DNA of 64,000 bases from Alistipes sp. (lineage in GTDB: Bacteria > Bacteroidota > Bacteroidia > Bacteroidales > Rikenellaceae). The translations under genes and the position numbers were made by a program. Below are positions 16,138-26,310 of the stretch, piece after piece (position 1 is the stretch's first letter; each line of letters opens with the position of its first letter). Below the pieces are notes generated by a model. The model did not search any database. It saw nothing but the letters and a program-made list of their open reading frames with translations, and was not told where the DNA came from. The stretch spans positions 38,684 through 102,683 of the forward strand of contig JAFXHE010000002.1 in NCBI GenBank assembly GCA_017536555.1, written 5' to 3'.

Positions 16138-19100
16138 TTATGCCTTTGTCACGGCAATCTTAAGCGGAGCCTCGTCTATGTCAGAGTCTACCACAAAGTC
16201 GCCTGCGGGAGCTGCAACAGCCTTAACCTCGAGTGCGAGGGTCTGCTGTGCGATATAGTCGGCAAAGCTCTCTACTGCGGGCGTAGTAAGCTCTGTAGAC
16301 TCAATCTCCACGCGAATCTTGTCGGTAACCTCGAAGCCAGAGTCCTTACGGATATTCTGTATGCGGTTTACCAACTCGCGGGCAACACCCTCACGACGCA
16401 ACTCGTCGCTGATGGTGATGTCGAGAGCCACGGTGAGTTTACCCTCTGATGCTACCAACCATCCAGGCATATCCTCCGATGTAATCTCAAAGTCGGCAGC
16501 CGTTACAACAACCTGCTGACCATTTACTTCGAGTGTAGTCTCGCTATTGGACTCGATAGCAGCAATCTGCTCCTGTGAGAAGGTTGCAACAAGTGCCGAC
16601 ATAGGCTTCGCAAGCTGCGCATAACGCTGGCAGAATGCCTTGAAGTTGAGCTTGATACGCTTTGTGATGATACCTGTAGTATCGGCAATAAGCTCGATAT
16701 CCTTCACGTTGACCTCGTTCATAATAAGTGTGCGCACAGCCTCGATGTGCTTTGCCATATCCTTATCGAGTACGGGGATGATAATCTTCTGAAGAGGTTG
16801 ACGCACCTTGATATTCACCTTACGGCGCAGAGCAAGCACCATTGAAGAGGCGCGCTGTGCCAATGACATCATCTTCTCAAGGTCGGTGTCGATGAGCGAC
16901 TCATCACACTTGGGATATGTTGCGAGGTGTACACTCTCGTCGCTATGACGACCACTTACAGCATTGAGGTCGCAGAAGATGCGGTCTGTGATAAATGGAG
17001 CGATAGGTGCTGCCAACATCGCAACCGTCTCCAGACAGGTGTACAACGTCTGGTATGCTGCTAACTTATCCTGTGTAAGCTCGCCACCCCAGAAACGCTT
17101 ACGGTTGAGGCGCACGTACCAGTTAGAGAGGTTCTCGCCAACGAACTGGTCAATGCGGCGTGCTGCGGGTGTGGGGTCATAGTCCTCAAGAGATGCTGTG
17201 ACATCGCGTATGAGTGAGTTGAGCTCCGACAATATCCAGCGGTCAATCTCGGGACGCTCCTTAACGGGTACCTCTGCCTCCTTGCCTGTGAAGCCGTCGA
17301 TATTGGCATAGAGGGCAAAGAATGAGTAGGTGTTGTAGAGTGTTCCGAAGAACTTACGGCGGCACTCGTCAACGCCATCAACATCGAACTTAAGGTTATC
17401 CCAGGGCTGCGAGTTAGATATCATATACCAACGTGTAGCGTCGGCACCATACTTCTTAAGTACCTCGAAGGGGTCTACGGCATTGCCAAGACGCTTCGAC
17501 ATCTTATTGCCGTTCTTGTCGAGTACCAAGCCATTAGAGATAATGTTCTTGAATGCTACAGAGTCGAACAACATAACTGCGATAGCGTGCAATGTATAGA
17601 ACCAACCACGTGTCTGGTCTACACCCTCGGCAATAAAGTCAGAGGGATATACATCCTTGAAGTTCTCGCTATTCTCGAATGGGTAGTGTACCTGTGCATA
17701 GGGCATAGCACCCGAGTCAAACCATACGTCGATAAGGTCGGGCTCACGATGCATAGGCTCGCCCTTTGATGAGAGCAAGACGATGTTGTCTACGTAGGGA
17801 CGGTGCAGGTCGATATTGTCTGTTGAGTAGTTCTCCTTTGACATATCGCCAACCTTAAAGTTCTTGTAGGGGTTCTCTGCCATCACACCAGCTGCCACAG
17901 CCTTCTCTATCTCGGCTATAAGCTCCTCGATAGAGCCGATACACTTCAACTCGCTGCGATCCTCTGTTGCCCAAATTGGGAGTGGAGTACCCCAGAAGCG
18001 AGAACGTGACAAGTTCCAGTCATTGATGTTCTCCAGCCACTTGCCGAAGCGACCTGTACCTGTTGACTCGGGCTTCCAGTAGATGGTCTTGTTAAGCTCC
18101 ATCATACGCTCACGGAGAGCTGTTGTGCGGATAAACCAAGAGTCGAGCGGGTAGTACAATACGGGTTTGTCGGTACGCCAGCAGTGGGGATAGTTGTGTG
18201 TATGCTTCTCAATCTTGAAGACCTTGTTTGCCTCCTTGAGCTTTATCGAGATGTAGATGTCGAGGTTCTCGGCAGCGGCAGCAGCCTTCTCGTCGTAGCG
18301 ACCATCCACGGTGAACTGCGGATCGTAGGCGTTCTTCACGAAACGACCCTCATACTCCTTATAGCTCTCGGCAACGCACTCCTGAGCGAACTTCTCGTCG
18401 AGCTCCTCACACAAGTAGAACTTACCAGTGAAGTCAACCATAGGGCGTGTCTCGCCGCGCTTGTTAATCATAAACAGCGAGGGGATGCCTGCCTGACGTG
18501 CTACAAATGCATCATCAGCACCAAACGTAGGTGCGATGTGTACGATACCCGTACCATCCTCGGTTGTTACATAGTCACCCAGGATTACGCGGAAAGCCTT
18601 GCTCGATGCCTCCTTCCAGTTGCCATCCTCGTCAGCCTCAACAGGCTTAACCCAAGGCAACAGCTGCTCATAGTGCATACCCTCGAGCTCTGTACCGCGC
18701 CACTTGCCCACAACCTCGAAGGGTATGAGCTTATCACCAGCCTTGTAGTCCTCCAGCTTAAGCTCCTCTGCCTTCTTGTTGAAGATAGAGTACAACAGAG
18801 GCTCTGCAACGACTGCTGTAATCTTCTCTGCGGTGTAGGGGTTGTAGCTGCGTACAGCAACATAATCAATCTTCGGGCCTACGCAGAGCGCAGTGTTTGA
18901 GGGTAGTGTCCACGGTGTTGTTGTCCAAGCAAGGAAGACGGGAGTACCCCAGCCCTCCATCTCTGACTTGGGATCAAGGATGCGGAACTGTGCTGTACAA
19001 GTGGTGTCCTTAACATCGCGGTAGCAACCAGGCTGGTTGAGCTCGTGTGTCGAGAGACCTGTACCTGCTGCGGGCGAGTAGGGCTGAATGGTATAGCCCT

Positions 19101-19623
19101 TATAGAGCAACCCCTTCTCGAAGAGCTGCTTGAGCAACCACCACAAAGTCTCTATAAACTTGTTGTCGTAGGTGATATACGGATCGTCCATATTCACCCA
19201 GTAACCCATCTTGCGTGTAAGATCCTCCCAAATGTCGGTGAACTCCATAACAGCCTCGCGGCACTCCTTGTTATACTGCTCGATGGTTATCTTCTTGCCG
19301 ATATCCTCCTTTGTGATGCCGAGCTTCTTCTCTACGCCGAGCTCTACGGGCAGACCGTGTGTATCCCAACCCGCCTTACGGTGTACGAGGTAGCCCTGCT
19401 GCGTCTTGTAACGGCAGAATACATCCTTGATAGTACGTGCCATCACGTGGTGGATGCCTGGCATACCATTAGCCGAGGGGGGACCCTCATAGAATACAAA
19501 TGTGGGATGACCCTCACGAGTAGTTATACTCTTGTGGAAGGTATCCTCCTTTGTCCAACGGGCAAGAACCTCCTCGGCAACGCCTGCGAGATCCAAGCCT
19601 TTATACTCATTAAATTTGCTCAT
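16138..19623 (-). CDS. ileS: isoleucyl-tRNA synthetase
   Basis: 1161 aa from the ATG at 19623 (MSKFNEYKGLDL). The frame can be extended five codons to a TTG, but the ATG fits the family better. Class I signatures: PPSANGMPGIHH (HIGH-type) near the N-terminus and NKMSKRLGN (KMSKS loop) in the catalytic core, with a large CP1 editing domain between them and the anticodon-binding domain after. It charges tRNA-Ile in the cytoplasm. The length exceeds that of E. coli IleS, as usual in this phylum. It lies 40 bases downstream of yebC on the same strand, so probably the second gene of that operon. Confidence 0.97.
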   Translation of the reverse strand: MSKFNEYKGLDLAGVAEEVLARWTKEDTFHKSITTREGHPTFVFYEGPPSANGMPGIHHVMARTIKDVFCRYKTQQGYLVHRKAGWDTHGLPVELGVEKKLGITKEDIGKKITIEQYNKECREAVMEFTDIWEDLTRKMGYWVNMDDPYITYDNKFIETLWWLLKQLFEKGLLYKGYTIQPYSPAAGTGLSTHELNQPGCYRDVKDTTCTAQFRILDPKSEMEGWGTPVFLAWTTTPWTLPSNTALCVGPKIDYVAVRSYNPYTAEKITAVVAEPLLYSIFNKKAEELKLEDYKAGDKLIPFEVVGKWRGTELEGMHYEQLLPWVKPVEADEDGNWKEASSKAFRVILGDYVTTEDGTGIVHIAPTFGADDAFVARQAGIPSLFMINKRGETRPMVDFTGKFYLCEELDEKFAQECVAESYKEYEGRFVKNAYDPQFTVDGRYDEKAAAAAENLDIYISIKLKEANKVFKIEKHTHNYPHCWRTDKPVLYYPLDSWFIRTTALRERMMELNKTIYWKPESTGTGRFGKWLENINDWNLSRSRFWGTPLPIWATEDRSELKCIGSIEELIAEIEKAVAAGVMAENPYKNFKVGDMSKENYSTDNIDLHRPYVDNIVLLSSKGEPMHREPDLIDVWFDSGAMPYAQVHYPFENSENFKDVYPSDFIAEGVDQTRGWFYTLHAIAVMLFDSVAFKNIISNGLVLDKNGNKMSKRLGNAVDPFEVLKKYGADATRWYMISNSQPWDNLKFDVDGVDECRRKFFGTLYNTYSFFALYANIDGFTGKEAEVPVKERPEIDRWILSELNSLIRDVTASLEDYDPTPAARRIDQFVGENLSNWYVRLNRKRFWGGELTQDKLAAYQTLYTCLETVAMLAAPIAPFITDRIFCDLNAVSGRHSDESVHLATYPKCDESLIDTDLEKMMSLAQRASSMVLALRRKVNIKVRQPLQKIIIPVLDKDMAKHIEAVRTLIMNEVNVKDIELIADTTGIITKRIKLNFKAFCQRYAQLAKPMSALVATFSQEQIAAIESNSETTLEVNGQQVVVTAADFEITSEDMPGWLVASEGKLTVALDITISDELRREGVARELVNRIQNIRKDSGFEVTDKIRVEIESTELTTPAVESFADYIAQQTLALEVKAVAAPAGDFVVDSDIDEAPLKIAVTKA

Positions 19624-19663
19624 AAACCTATTAGCCAAATTGAATTATATCATAAAACAACCA

Positions 19664-20392
19664 CTACTCTTCGTCGTCAGACTCTGCCATAGTTGTATAA
19701 ACATTTGTCACGTCGTCATCCTCCTCGAGGTGCTCGATGAGCTTATTTACAGACTCTCGCTGCTCGGGAGTAAGCTCCTTCTGGTCGGTGGGGATGCGCA
19801 CAGCCTCTCCCGATACCAACTCGTAGCCCTTACCCTCTATCCAGGTCTGAATCTGTCCGAATGACTCGTAGGGAGCGTAAACTGTAACCTCGCCCTCCTC
19901 GGCATAGAACTCATCTACACCAAAGTCGATCATCTCAAGCTCCATCTCCTCAAGGTCAGCACCTGCTGTGGGCTTGAACTTGAATACGCACTTATGCTCA
20001 AACATAAAGCCTACCGAGCCAGATGTACCGAGCGCACCACCATACTTGTTGAAGTACATACGCACTGAAGCTACGGTACGGTTGGTGTTGTCGGTTGCTG
20101 TCTCCACCAAAACGGCGATACCGTGAGGGCCATAACCCTCATAGATCATCTCCTTATAGTCAGCAGAATCCTTGTCGGTAGCACGCTTGATGGCACGCTC
20201 AACATTCTCCTTGGGCATATTCTCTGCCTTGGCATTCTGCATAAGCAGACGGAGACGAAGATTGCTTGAAGGGTCTGGACCCGATGCCTTTACTGCCATC
20301 TCTATCTCCTTACCAATCTTTGTAAATGTTCGCGCCATATGACCCCAGCGCTTCATCTTTCTCGCCTTGCGATACTCAAAAGCTCTTCCCAT
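19664..20392 (-). CDS. yebC: YebC/PmpR-family DNA-binding/translation factor
   Basis: 242 aa. Typical start MGRAFEYRKARKMKRWGHMA, then the family body with GYGPHGIAVLVE and an acidic C-terminus. YebC-family proteins were described as transcriptional regulators, and more recently some members were linked to relief of ribosome stalling. The sequence does not tell which applies here. First gene of the yebC-ileS unit, with a TATCTTTG promoter upstream on the minus strand. Confidence 0.93.
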   Translation of the reverse strand: MGRAFEYRKARKMKRWGHMARTFTKIGKEIEMAVKASGPDPSSNLRLRLLMQNAKAENMPKENVERAIKRATDKDSADYKEMIYEGYGPHGIAVLVETATDNTNRTVASVRMYFNKYGGALGTSGSVGFMFEHKCVFKFKPTAGADLEEMELEMIDFGVDEFYAEEGEVTVYAPYESFGQIQTWIEGKGYELVSGEAVRIPTDQKELTPEQRESVNKLIEHLEEDDDVTNVYTTMAESDDEE

Positions 20393-20460
20393 AGTATTAC
20401 TTTTTATCTTGTTTTATTATTGATTTTCAATATGTTATGCACCTATTCGCGCACGAGCAT

Positions 20461-20482
20461 ACCCTATATATATATACAGGGT
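20461..20482 (-). promoter_or_regulatory. inverted repeat at the start of the yebC leader
   Basis: Near-perfect 22-bp dyad, ACCCT-n-TATATATATA-n-AGGGT, lying immediately after the expected transcription start of yebC-ileS. It could form a 5' mRNA hairpin or be an operator. Confidence 0.4.
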
Positions 20483-20486
20483 GGCA

Positions 20487-20494
20487 CAAAGATA
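20487..20494 (-). promoter_or_regulatory. -7 element TATCTTTG (minus strand) of yebC-ileS
   Basis: On the minus strand TATCTTTG, about 95 bases before the yebC ATG. The 20393-20690 gap otherwise holds only the two divergent promoters and the dyad at 20461-20482. Confidence 0.65.
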
Positions 20495-20661
20495 GTAAAA
20501 TTTTTGTAAAACTAAAAGTCTACGTATATTTTCAGCCTCGCTATTTTGATAGCTATTTTGGTTGCAGCCGTGCAAAATTCTCCTAAATGCGCGGGTGTAA
20601 AAATTTTTAGTTACTCTTGCCGATGTCTGTGTTGGCGTGTTGTCCATTGCCTAATTTTCGT

Positions 20662-20669
20662 TATCTTTG
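20662..20669 (+). promoter_or_regulatory. -7 element TATCTTTG of pcrA
   Basis: Perfect TAnnTTTG, 21 bases before the pcrA ATG, divergent from the yebC promoter. Confidence 0.65.
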
Positions 20670-20690
20670 CACGTAAAAGAGACTTAACTA

Positions 20691-23144
20691 ATGAAAGAAG
20701 ATATACTCCAAGGTCTTAACCCCGCTCAACGTGAGGCCGTTGTGAACTATAATGGGCCTTCACTCATCATTGCTGGTGCTGGCTCGGGAAAGACGCGTGT
20801 GCTCACCACCCGTATTGCCTATATGTTGGCGGAGGGGGTCGACCCACGCTCGATCCTTGCTCTGACCTTTACCAACAAGGCGGCACGCGAGATGCGTGAA
20901 CGTATCGAGCTATTAGTGGGTGCAAAGGCGAGATTTATACGTATGGGCACATTCCACTCGGTGTTTGCGCGACTGTTGCGCGAAAATGCCGAGCGTATAG
21001 GCTTTCCACAGAGCTACACCATATACGAGCCCAACGATGTGAAAAACCTTATTAAGAGCATCATCAAGGAGCGCAATCTTCCCGAGGAGCGATATAAGCC
21101 ACAGGCGGTTGCCGCGCGTATCTCGATGGCTAAAAACTGCCTTATTACACCAGGTGCATACATAGCAAATGGCTCGCTTGGTGCCGAAGATCGTGAGGCG
21201 AAGATGCCCGAGCTTGGCGAGATATATGCCGACTACTGTGAGCGTTGTAAGCGCAATGGTGCGATGGATTTCGACGACCTGTTGCTCCAGACAAACATCC
21301 TGTTGCGCGATGCTCCCGAGGTGCTTGAGAAGTATCAGACACAGTTCCAGTATGTGCTTGTTGACGAGTATCAGGATACCAATATGGCGCAGTATATCAT
21401 AGTGCGCCGTCTTGCTCTGCAACACTCCAATGTATGCGTCGTTGGAGATGATGCACAGAGTATCTATGCCTTCCGTGGAGCGAAGATTGAGAACATATTG
21501 TCGTTCCAGCGCGACTACCCCACCGCACAGGTATATAAGCTTGAGCAGAACTATCGCTCGACGCAGACCATTGTCGATGCCGCTAACTCGCTCATCAGCC
21601 ACAACTCACGCCGCTTGGATAAGCGTTGTTTTTCGGCTGCCGACAAGGGCGAGAAGATACGCCTTGTGCGAGTTATGGAGGATCACGCCGAGGCATTAGA
21701 GGTGGCTATGGACATCAAAGATAGGGCGCGTAATGGTGCCGAGTGGCGCGACTTTGCCATACTCTACCGCACCAATAAGCAGCACGGTCTGTTTGAGGCT
21801 GCGCTGACACGTCGTGCGATACCCTACCGCGTCTATAAGGGTATGTCGCTCTTGGAGCATAAGGATATACGCAATATGCTCGCCTACATAAGCCTTATAA
21901 TCAACCCCAACGATGACGAGTCGTTCAAGCGCATTGTGAACTACCCTGCGCGAGGTATCGGTGATACGACAATAATGCGTATTGAGCAGCTTGCGCGCGA
22001 GCGCGGTAGCTCTATGTGGCACGCTGTAGACGCGCTTGTTGCTGCTACGGAGGTAAACTCTGTGGAGAGGGTTGTGGTGCGTAAGGTTACAGACTTTGTT
22101 CGCCTTATAAACGAGCTATCGGCGATGCGTATGCAGATGAGTGTTACCGACTTTGCCAAGGAGGTTATGGCGCGCTCGGGCATCCTTCACCAGTTGGAGA
22201 TTGAGCGCAAGCCCGAGAACGATACCGCCAAGGACTACCTCGACCAGCTACTCTCTATGATGAGTGTCTTTGAGGATGAGTGTCACCAAGCTATGGAGGA
22301 TGGTCTGCGTGAGATAGATGCCGAGCCTACCATCGACGAGTGGATGCAGAACATAATGTTACAGACCGACCAAGATACCGAGGATGATGGCAATAAGGTT
22401 ACACTTATGACTGTTCACTCGGCAAAGGGTCTTGAGTATGACTACGTCTATATAGTAGGTATGGAGGAGGGGTTGTTTCCGTCGGGTCGTGCCACCGAGT
22501 CGCTTGCCGACTTAGAGGAGGAGCGACGACTGATGTATGTGGCGGTGACACGTGCAAAACGTGCCGCTATGCTCTCGTTCAGTGAGACGCGCCACGTGTG
22601 GGGCAAGCTCGAAAGTACACAGCCGAGCCGCTTCCTGCGCGACATTGACCGCGAATATCTCGATGCCGATTTCAACATAGAGGAGCTGTATGGTCGTAGC
22701 CGCTGGGAGCGAGCTGTGGGTGGCGATGATGATACACCTGACTATCGTCCGCGTGGAGGATACGCAACGAGCCGTGGTGGCTATGCATCACGCGCAAACA
22801 CTACACGTCAAACGACACAGCATCCAACCACACAACGTCCCAATAGTGCTTCGCGCCAGCCACGCCCCGAGGTTGTCACAACGCCACCACCTGTTGACCC
22901 CGTGAGTGCGGGTATGCGCCGTTTGGGTGTGCGCTTTGTTGATGAGCCTGTTGCGGAGAGCCCTCGCCCGAAGATAGGCGAGTGCGCCTATTGTGTGGGT
23001 GAGCGTGTTGAGCATCCGAAGTTTGGTGCTGGCGTTATTGAGCGCGTCGAGCCCCTTGCCACCGACCATAAGATTGTCGTTGTGTTTGATAGGTTTGGTT
23101 CAAAGACGCTGCTTGCTAACTTTGCACGCCTCAATAAATTATAG
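20691..23144 (+). CDS. pcrA: UvrD/PcrA-type superfamily 1 DNA helicase
   Basis: 817 aa. Helicase motifs in order: AGAGSGKTRVL (I), TFTNKAAREM (Ia), VDEYQDTN (II), GDDAQSIYAFRGA (III), TVHSAKGLEYDYVY (V) and VAVTRAKR (VI). After a low-complexity linker (about 690-750, rich in Arg, Thr, Gly and Pro) comes the C-terminal Tudor-like module VEHPKFGAGVI, known from PcrA, where it contacts RNA polymerase. It unwinds DNA 3' to 5' in repair and replication restart. First of four same-strand genes. Confidence 0.95.
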   Translation: MKEDILQGLNPAQREAVVNYNGPSLIIAGAGSGKTRVLTTRIAYMLAEGVDPRSILALTFTNKAAREMRERIELLVGAKARFIRMGTFHSVFARLLRENAERIGFPQSYTIYEPNDVKNLIKSIIKERNLPEERYKPQAVAARISMAKNCLITPGAYIANGSLGAEDREAKMPELGEIYADYCERCKRNGAMDFDDLLLQTNILLRDAPEVLEKYQTQFQYVLVDEYQDTNMAQYIIVRRLALQHSNVCVVGDDAQSIYAFRGAKIENILSFQRDYPTAQVYKLEQNYRSTQTIVDAANSLISHNSRRLDKRCFSAADKGEKIRLVRVMEDHAEALEVAMDIKDRARNGAEWRDFAILYRTNKQHGLFEAALTRRAIPYRVYKGMSLLEHKDIRNMLAYISLIINPNDDESFKRIVNYPARGIGDTTIMRIEQLARERGSSMWHAVDALVAATEVNSVERVVVRKVTDFVRLINELSAMRMQMSVTDFAKEVMARSGILHQLEIERKPENDTAKDYLDQLLSMMSVFEDECHQAMEDGLREIDAEPTIDEWMQNIMLQTDQDTEDDGNKVTLMTVHSAKGLEYDYVYIVGMEEGLFPSGRATESLADLEEERRLMYVAVTRAKRAAMLSFSETRHVWGKLESTQPSRFLRDIDREYLDADFNIEELYGRSRWERAVGGDDDTPDYRPRGGYATSRGGYASRANTTRQTTQHPTTQRPNSASRQPRPEVVTTPPPVDPVSAGMRRLGVRFVDEPVAESPRPKIGECAYCVGERVEHPKFGAGVIERVEPLATDHKIVVVFDRFGSKTLLANFARLNKL

Positions 23145-23152
23145 TATCTTTG
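23145..23152 (+). promoter_or_regulatory. -7 element TATCTTTG only 4 bases before the next ATG
   Basis: Starts at the base after the pcrA stop. TATCTTTG is followed by TGCT and then the ATG of the glycosyltransferase, so transcription would begin at or next to the start codon. The same spacing recurs at 29789-29801. Confidence 0.5.
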
Positions 23153-23156
23153 TGCT

Positions 23157-24101
23157 ATGAGTGAAGATGTTGTGTTGTCGGTTGTGATGACCACCTATAA
23201 CCACGAGCGGTGGCTCGCAGCCGCTATTGAGAGTGTGCTTGTGCAACACACCTCATTTGGTGTGGAGCTTGTCATTGGCGAGGATTGCAGCACTGACCGC
23301 ACACGCGCCATTGCCGAGGATTATGCAACGAAGTATCCCGACATTGTGCGTGTCGTAACCTCCGACAGCAATGTGGGCTGGCGACGTAACTATCGTCGTA
23401 GCATCGCTGCGGCGCGCGGACGCTATATCGCCCTACTTGATGGCGATGACTACTTCACCGATAGCCGTAAGCTACAACGCCAGGTAGAGCTCTTGGAGTC
23501 CGACCCGACGTTGGGTATGTGCTATACGCGCTCGGAGCGTATTGATGAGGATGGAAATGTGACGATATACCCCGAGGGCGAGTGCACCACCACGTTTGAA
23601 GATATGTTGTGGTGTAACCCTGCCGAGAATTCTACGGTGGTGGCGCGCCGCGAACTTGTCGAGCGTTACTATGCCGAGATTAAGCCCGAGAATCACCCCG
23701 AGTGGCTCACAGATGACCTGCCTATGTGGCTATGGTTTGCCGCAAATAGCAGCTATGCGAGTATAGACGCAAAGATGGCAGTACACCGTGTTTTGCGCCG
23801 TAGTGTGAGCCATAGCGAGGAGTATCGTCGTAAGATTGCTTTCTGCGATTCGCTGTCAGATATAAGTGTCTGGTACGATGAGCGTTATAATAACCGCGCT
23901 ATGCGCTATAAGTTGCTCCGCAAGCGACAGAATACCGCACTATGGGTGTTGTCGTATTGTGGTGGCGTGGGCGAATATTTAGGACGCTGGTTGAGCGATG
24001 TTAAAGCTGAGCCTCGTCTATTGTTAAACATTGCTGCGTACGGACTCTTCGTGAAGAAGGTGTGTTGGCGTATGTGGCGTAAACAGAGCTGTGTGAGATG
24101 A
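23157..24101 (+). CDS. family 2 glycosyltransferase
   Basis: 314 aa. GT-A fold signatures: SVVMTTYNHERWL at the N-terminus, EDCSTDRT, and the metal-binding LLDGDDYF (DXD-type) at about residue 95. It transfers a sugar from a nucleotide donor, probably for a surface glycan, but donor and acceptor are not evident and no glycan cluster surrounds it. Its last codons overlap the nth start by 4 bases, which suggests coupled translation. A -7 promoter element abuts the ATG. Confidence 0.88.
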   Translation: MSEDVVLSVVMTTYNHERWLAAAIESVLVQHTSFGVELVIGEDCSTDRTRAIAEDYATKYPDIVRVVTSDSNVGWRRNYRRSIAAARGRYIALLDGDDYFTDSRKLQRQVELLESDPTLGMCYTRSERIDEDGNVTIYPEGECTTTFEDMLWCNPAENSTVVARRELVERYYAEIKPENHPEWLTDDLPMWLWFAANSSYASIDAKMAVHRVLRRSVSHSEEYRRKIAFCDSLSDISVWYDERYNNRAMRYKLLRKRQNTALWVLSYCGGVGEYLGRWLSDVKAEPRLLLNIAAYGLFVKKVCWRMWRKQSCVR

Positions 24102-24751
24102 CCACAAAGGAGCGTTTTCAGGCCGTTGTCGACTACTTTCAGGAGGCTATGCCTATTGCCGAGAGTGAGCTGAACTATAACAACCCATTCGAGCTGTTGG
24201 TGGCTGTGGTGCTCTCGGCACAGTGTACCGACAAGCGTGTTAATATGACTACGCCCGCGCTCTTTAAGGCGTATCCCACGCCAGAGGCTATGGCGCGTGC
24301 AACGGTGGACGAAGTGTATGGCTACATACGTAGCATATCCTATCCCAACAACAAAGCGAAGCACCTTGTGGCTCTTGCAGAGCGTCTTGTGGAGAGCTAC
24401 GGTGGAGAGGTGCCGAGTGACCTCGATGAGTTGCAGACACTGCCTGGCGTAGGTCGTAAGACCGCCAATGTGCTTGGTGCTGTGCTCTGGCAGCGCGAGG
24501 TTATGCCTGTCGACACCCACGTATTTAGGGTTGCGGCACGCATAGGCTTGAGCCGTAATGCCCGCACACCACTTGCCACAGAGCGACAACTCGAGGCGGG
24601 CTTTCCTGGTGAGTTGCTACCCATAGCGCACCATTGGCTGATACTACACGGACGTTATACCTGCGTGGCGCGTAAGCCCAAGTGTGATAAGTGTGGTATT
24701 ACGCACGCCTGCAAATATTGGCGTGAAAATCAACGAAAGACGAGTAAATAA
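24098..24751 (+). CDS. nth: endonuclease III (DNA glycosylase/AP lyase)
   Basis: 217 aa. Helix-hairpin-helix LPGVGRKTANV, which includes the catalytic lysine, and VDTHVFRVAAR with the catalytic aspartate. The C-terminal [4Fe-4S] ligands are spaced C-X6-C-X2-C-X5-C (CVARKPKCDKCGITHAC). It removes oxidised pyrimidines and cleaves the backbone in base-excision repair. The ATG overlaps the end of the glycosyltransferase gene by 4 bases. Confidence 0.96.
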   Translation: MTTKERFQAVVDYFQEAMPIAESELNYNNPFELLVAVVLSAQCTDKRVNMTTPALFKAYPTPEAMARATVDEVYGYIRSISYPNNKAKHLVALAERLVESYGGEVPSDLDELQTLPGVGRKTANVLGAVLWQREVMPVDTHVFRVAARIGLSRNARTPLATERQLEAGFPGELLPIAHHWLILHGRYTCVARKPKCDKCGITHACKYWRENQRKTSK

Positions 24752-24760
24752 TTATTTGAT

Positions 24761-26209
24761 ATGAAGAGAGTTATAGGTATAGTTATGCTGTTGCTTGCAG
24801 CCTGCACAACGCCATATTATCCTGCGATTGACAACCCCGAGATAAACGTCACCGTGACTGACCGTGATATCATATCGTGGATAGATCAGCGACTTGTTGA
24901 GGAGTATTATTGGCTTGACGAGGTTGCCGAGGTCAAGGGCTCATTTAATCGTAATGTAGAGTGGGAGGGATACCTTGCAAGTGCCTTGCAGCAGCTTACC
25001 ACCAATAGCGACGACAGCCACTATGACCAGCAGGGTCGTCGCCTCTTCTACTCATATATACGTGAGGTGTCATCTACTACATCGCGTGCGGCAGCCAAAG
25101 AGGGCTACGGCATACGCCTCTATAATGCTGTTGTCAGCTTCAACTCGGGTGACTACGGCTTCTTGGTGGACTACACCTTCCCCGACTCGCCAGCAATGAA
25201 GGCGGGTGTGCGCCGTGGCGATATTGTGTGTACAATAAATGGCTCGCCAATAAATCAGGATAACTACGCTACACTCTTTAACTCGATACAGACAAATACC
25301 ATAGCCTCGTTGCGCTTGGGGCTTATGCGTCAGGTTGTTGGCGAGGGTGAGAGTGCCGAGTATAGCGTTGCTTTGGATAAGGGGCTGTATGCCGAGACAC
25401 CGCTGCTATACTGCGATGTTATCGACGTGGAGGAGATAGATATGCGCCTCGGCTATGTCGTCTACACGAGCTTTGACCGCGACTATGACGATGTGCTTCA
25501 CGCTGCACTGCGCAGCCTTGCAGAGAGGGGTTTTGACCACCTTGTACTCGACCTGCGCAACAACATTGGTGGCAGCGTGGACTCTGTGGTGGAACTTGTG
25601 TCGGGATTGTTGGGTCAGCAGTATGAGATGGAGGTTGTATGCGAGCTACGTCGCAACCCGCGTAACCAGCGTAGCGCAGCACCTACGGTGTGCCGCCTTA
25701 AGAATGTGGGCTACTCGCTTGATATCGACTCTATTAGCATCATCTGCTCGGAGAACACCGCCTCTGCCGCGGAGCTGACCATTGTTGGTCTACGTGGCTT
25801 GGGTATCCCTGTGCGCCTTATTGGCACCCAGACCGAGGGCAAGAACTGTGGTATGGATGTGGCGCGCCGACAAATAGGTAGCACAATGTTGGAGTATGCG
25901 CCGATAACATTTATGTGTGTCAACGGCAAGGGCTTCGGAGATTATGGCGACGGACTTCTTCCCGATGAGGGTATGACCGTTACGGAGGATAATATCTTGG
26001 GCAAGAGGGATAAATACTACCCTATGCCGCATAGCTATTGGGGTGATACCGACAATGACATCGCGCTGCGCGTGCTTGTCGCCGCGCTGGGTGGTGGCAG
26101 CGAGCAGAGTACCACGCGCACAACGGTTGATTGCCGCGAGTTGTTGCAACTTGCTCCCGATGTTACGCTTGAGCGTGAAGCCTCGGCATTGTACCACTAT
26201 GTGGAGTAG
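24761..26209 (+). CDS. S41-family (C-terminal processing type) peptidase lipoprotein
   Basis: 482 aa. Signal peptide with lipobox LLAAC, Cys 15. A PDZ-like domain lies around residues 125-205 (YGFLVDYTFPDSPAMKAGVRRGDIV). The TSPc protease core follows, with LDLRNNIGG, the nucleophile strand ICSENTASAAEL and the general-base lysine in GTQTEGKNCG. It is anchored in the envelope and probably cleaves secreted or membrane proteins. It starts 9 bases after nth and is the last gene of this unit. No terminator hairpin is obvious after it. Confidence 0.9.
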   Translation: MKRVIGIVMLLLAACTTPYYPAIDNPEINVTVTDRDIISWIDQRLVEEYYWLDEVAEVKGSFNRNVEWEGYLASALQQLTTNSDDSHYDQQGRRLFYSYIREVSSTTSRAAAKEGYGIRLYNAVVSFNSGDYGFLVDYTFPDSPAMKAGVRRGDIVCTINGSPINQDNYATLFNSIQTNTIASLRLGLMRQVVGEGESAEYSVALDKGLYAETPLLYCDVIDVEEIDMRLGYVVYTSFDRDYDDVLHAALRSLAERGFDHLVLDLRNNIGGSVDSVVELVSGLLGQQYEMEVVCELRRNPRNQRSAAPTVCRLKNVGYSLDIDSISIICSENTASAAELTIVGLRGLGIPVRLIGTQTEGKNCGMDVARRQIGSTMLEYAPITFMCVNGKGFGDYGDGLLPDEGMTVTEDNILGKRDKYYPMPHSYWGDTDNDIALRVLVAALGGGSEQSTTRTTVDCRELLQLAPDVTLEREASALYHYVE

Positions 26210-26310
26210 TCGCAGGGGTAAACGGTCTATTCACCCCCTATTTTGTGCAGTTCACACCGTTTTTAGTCTATTTAGCTGAATTATTGGGTTGAAAAACGCA
26301 AAAAAACTCT

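Noticed and set aside
18184-18900. 238-codon open frame antisense to ileS
   Set aside because: Shadow frame within a conserved gene, Leu/Val-rich, with no family features.
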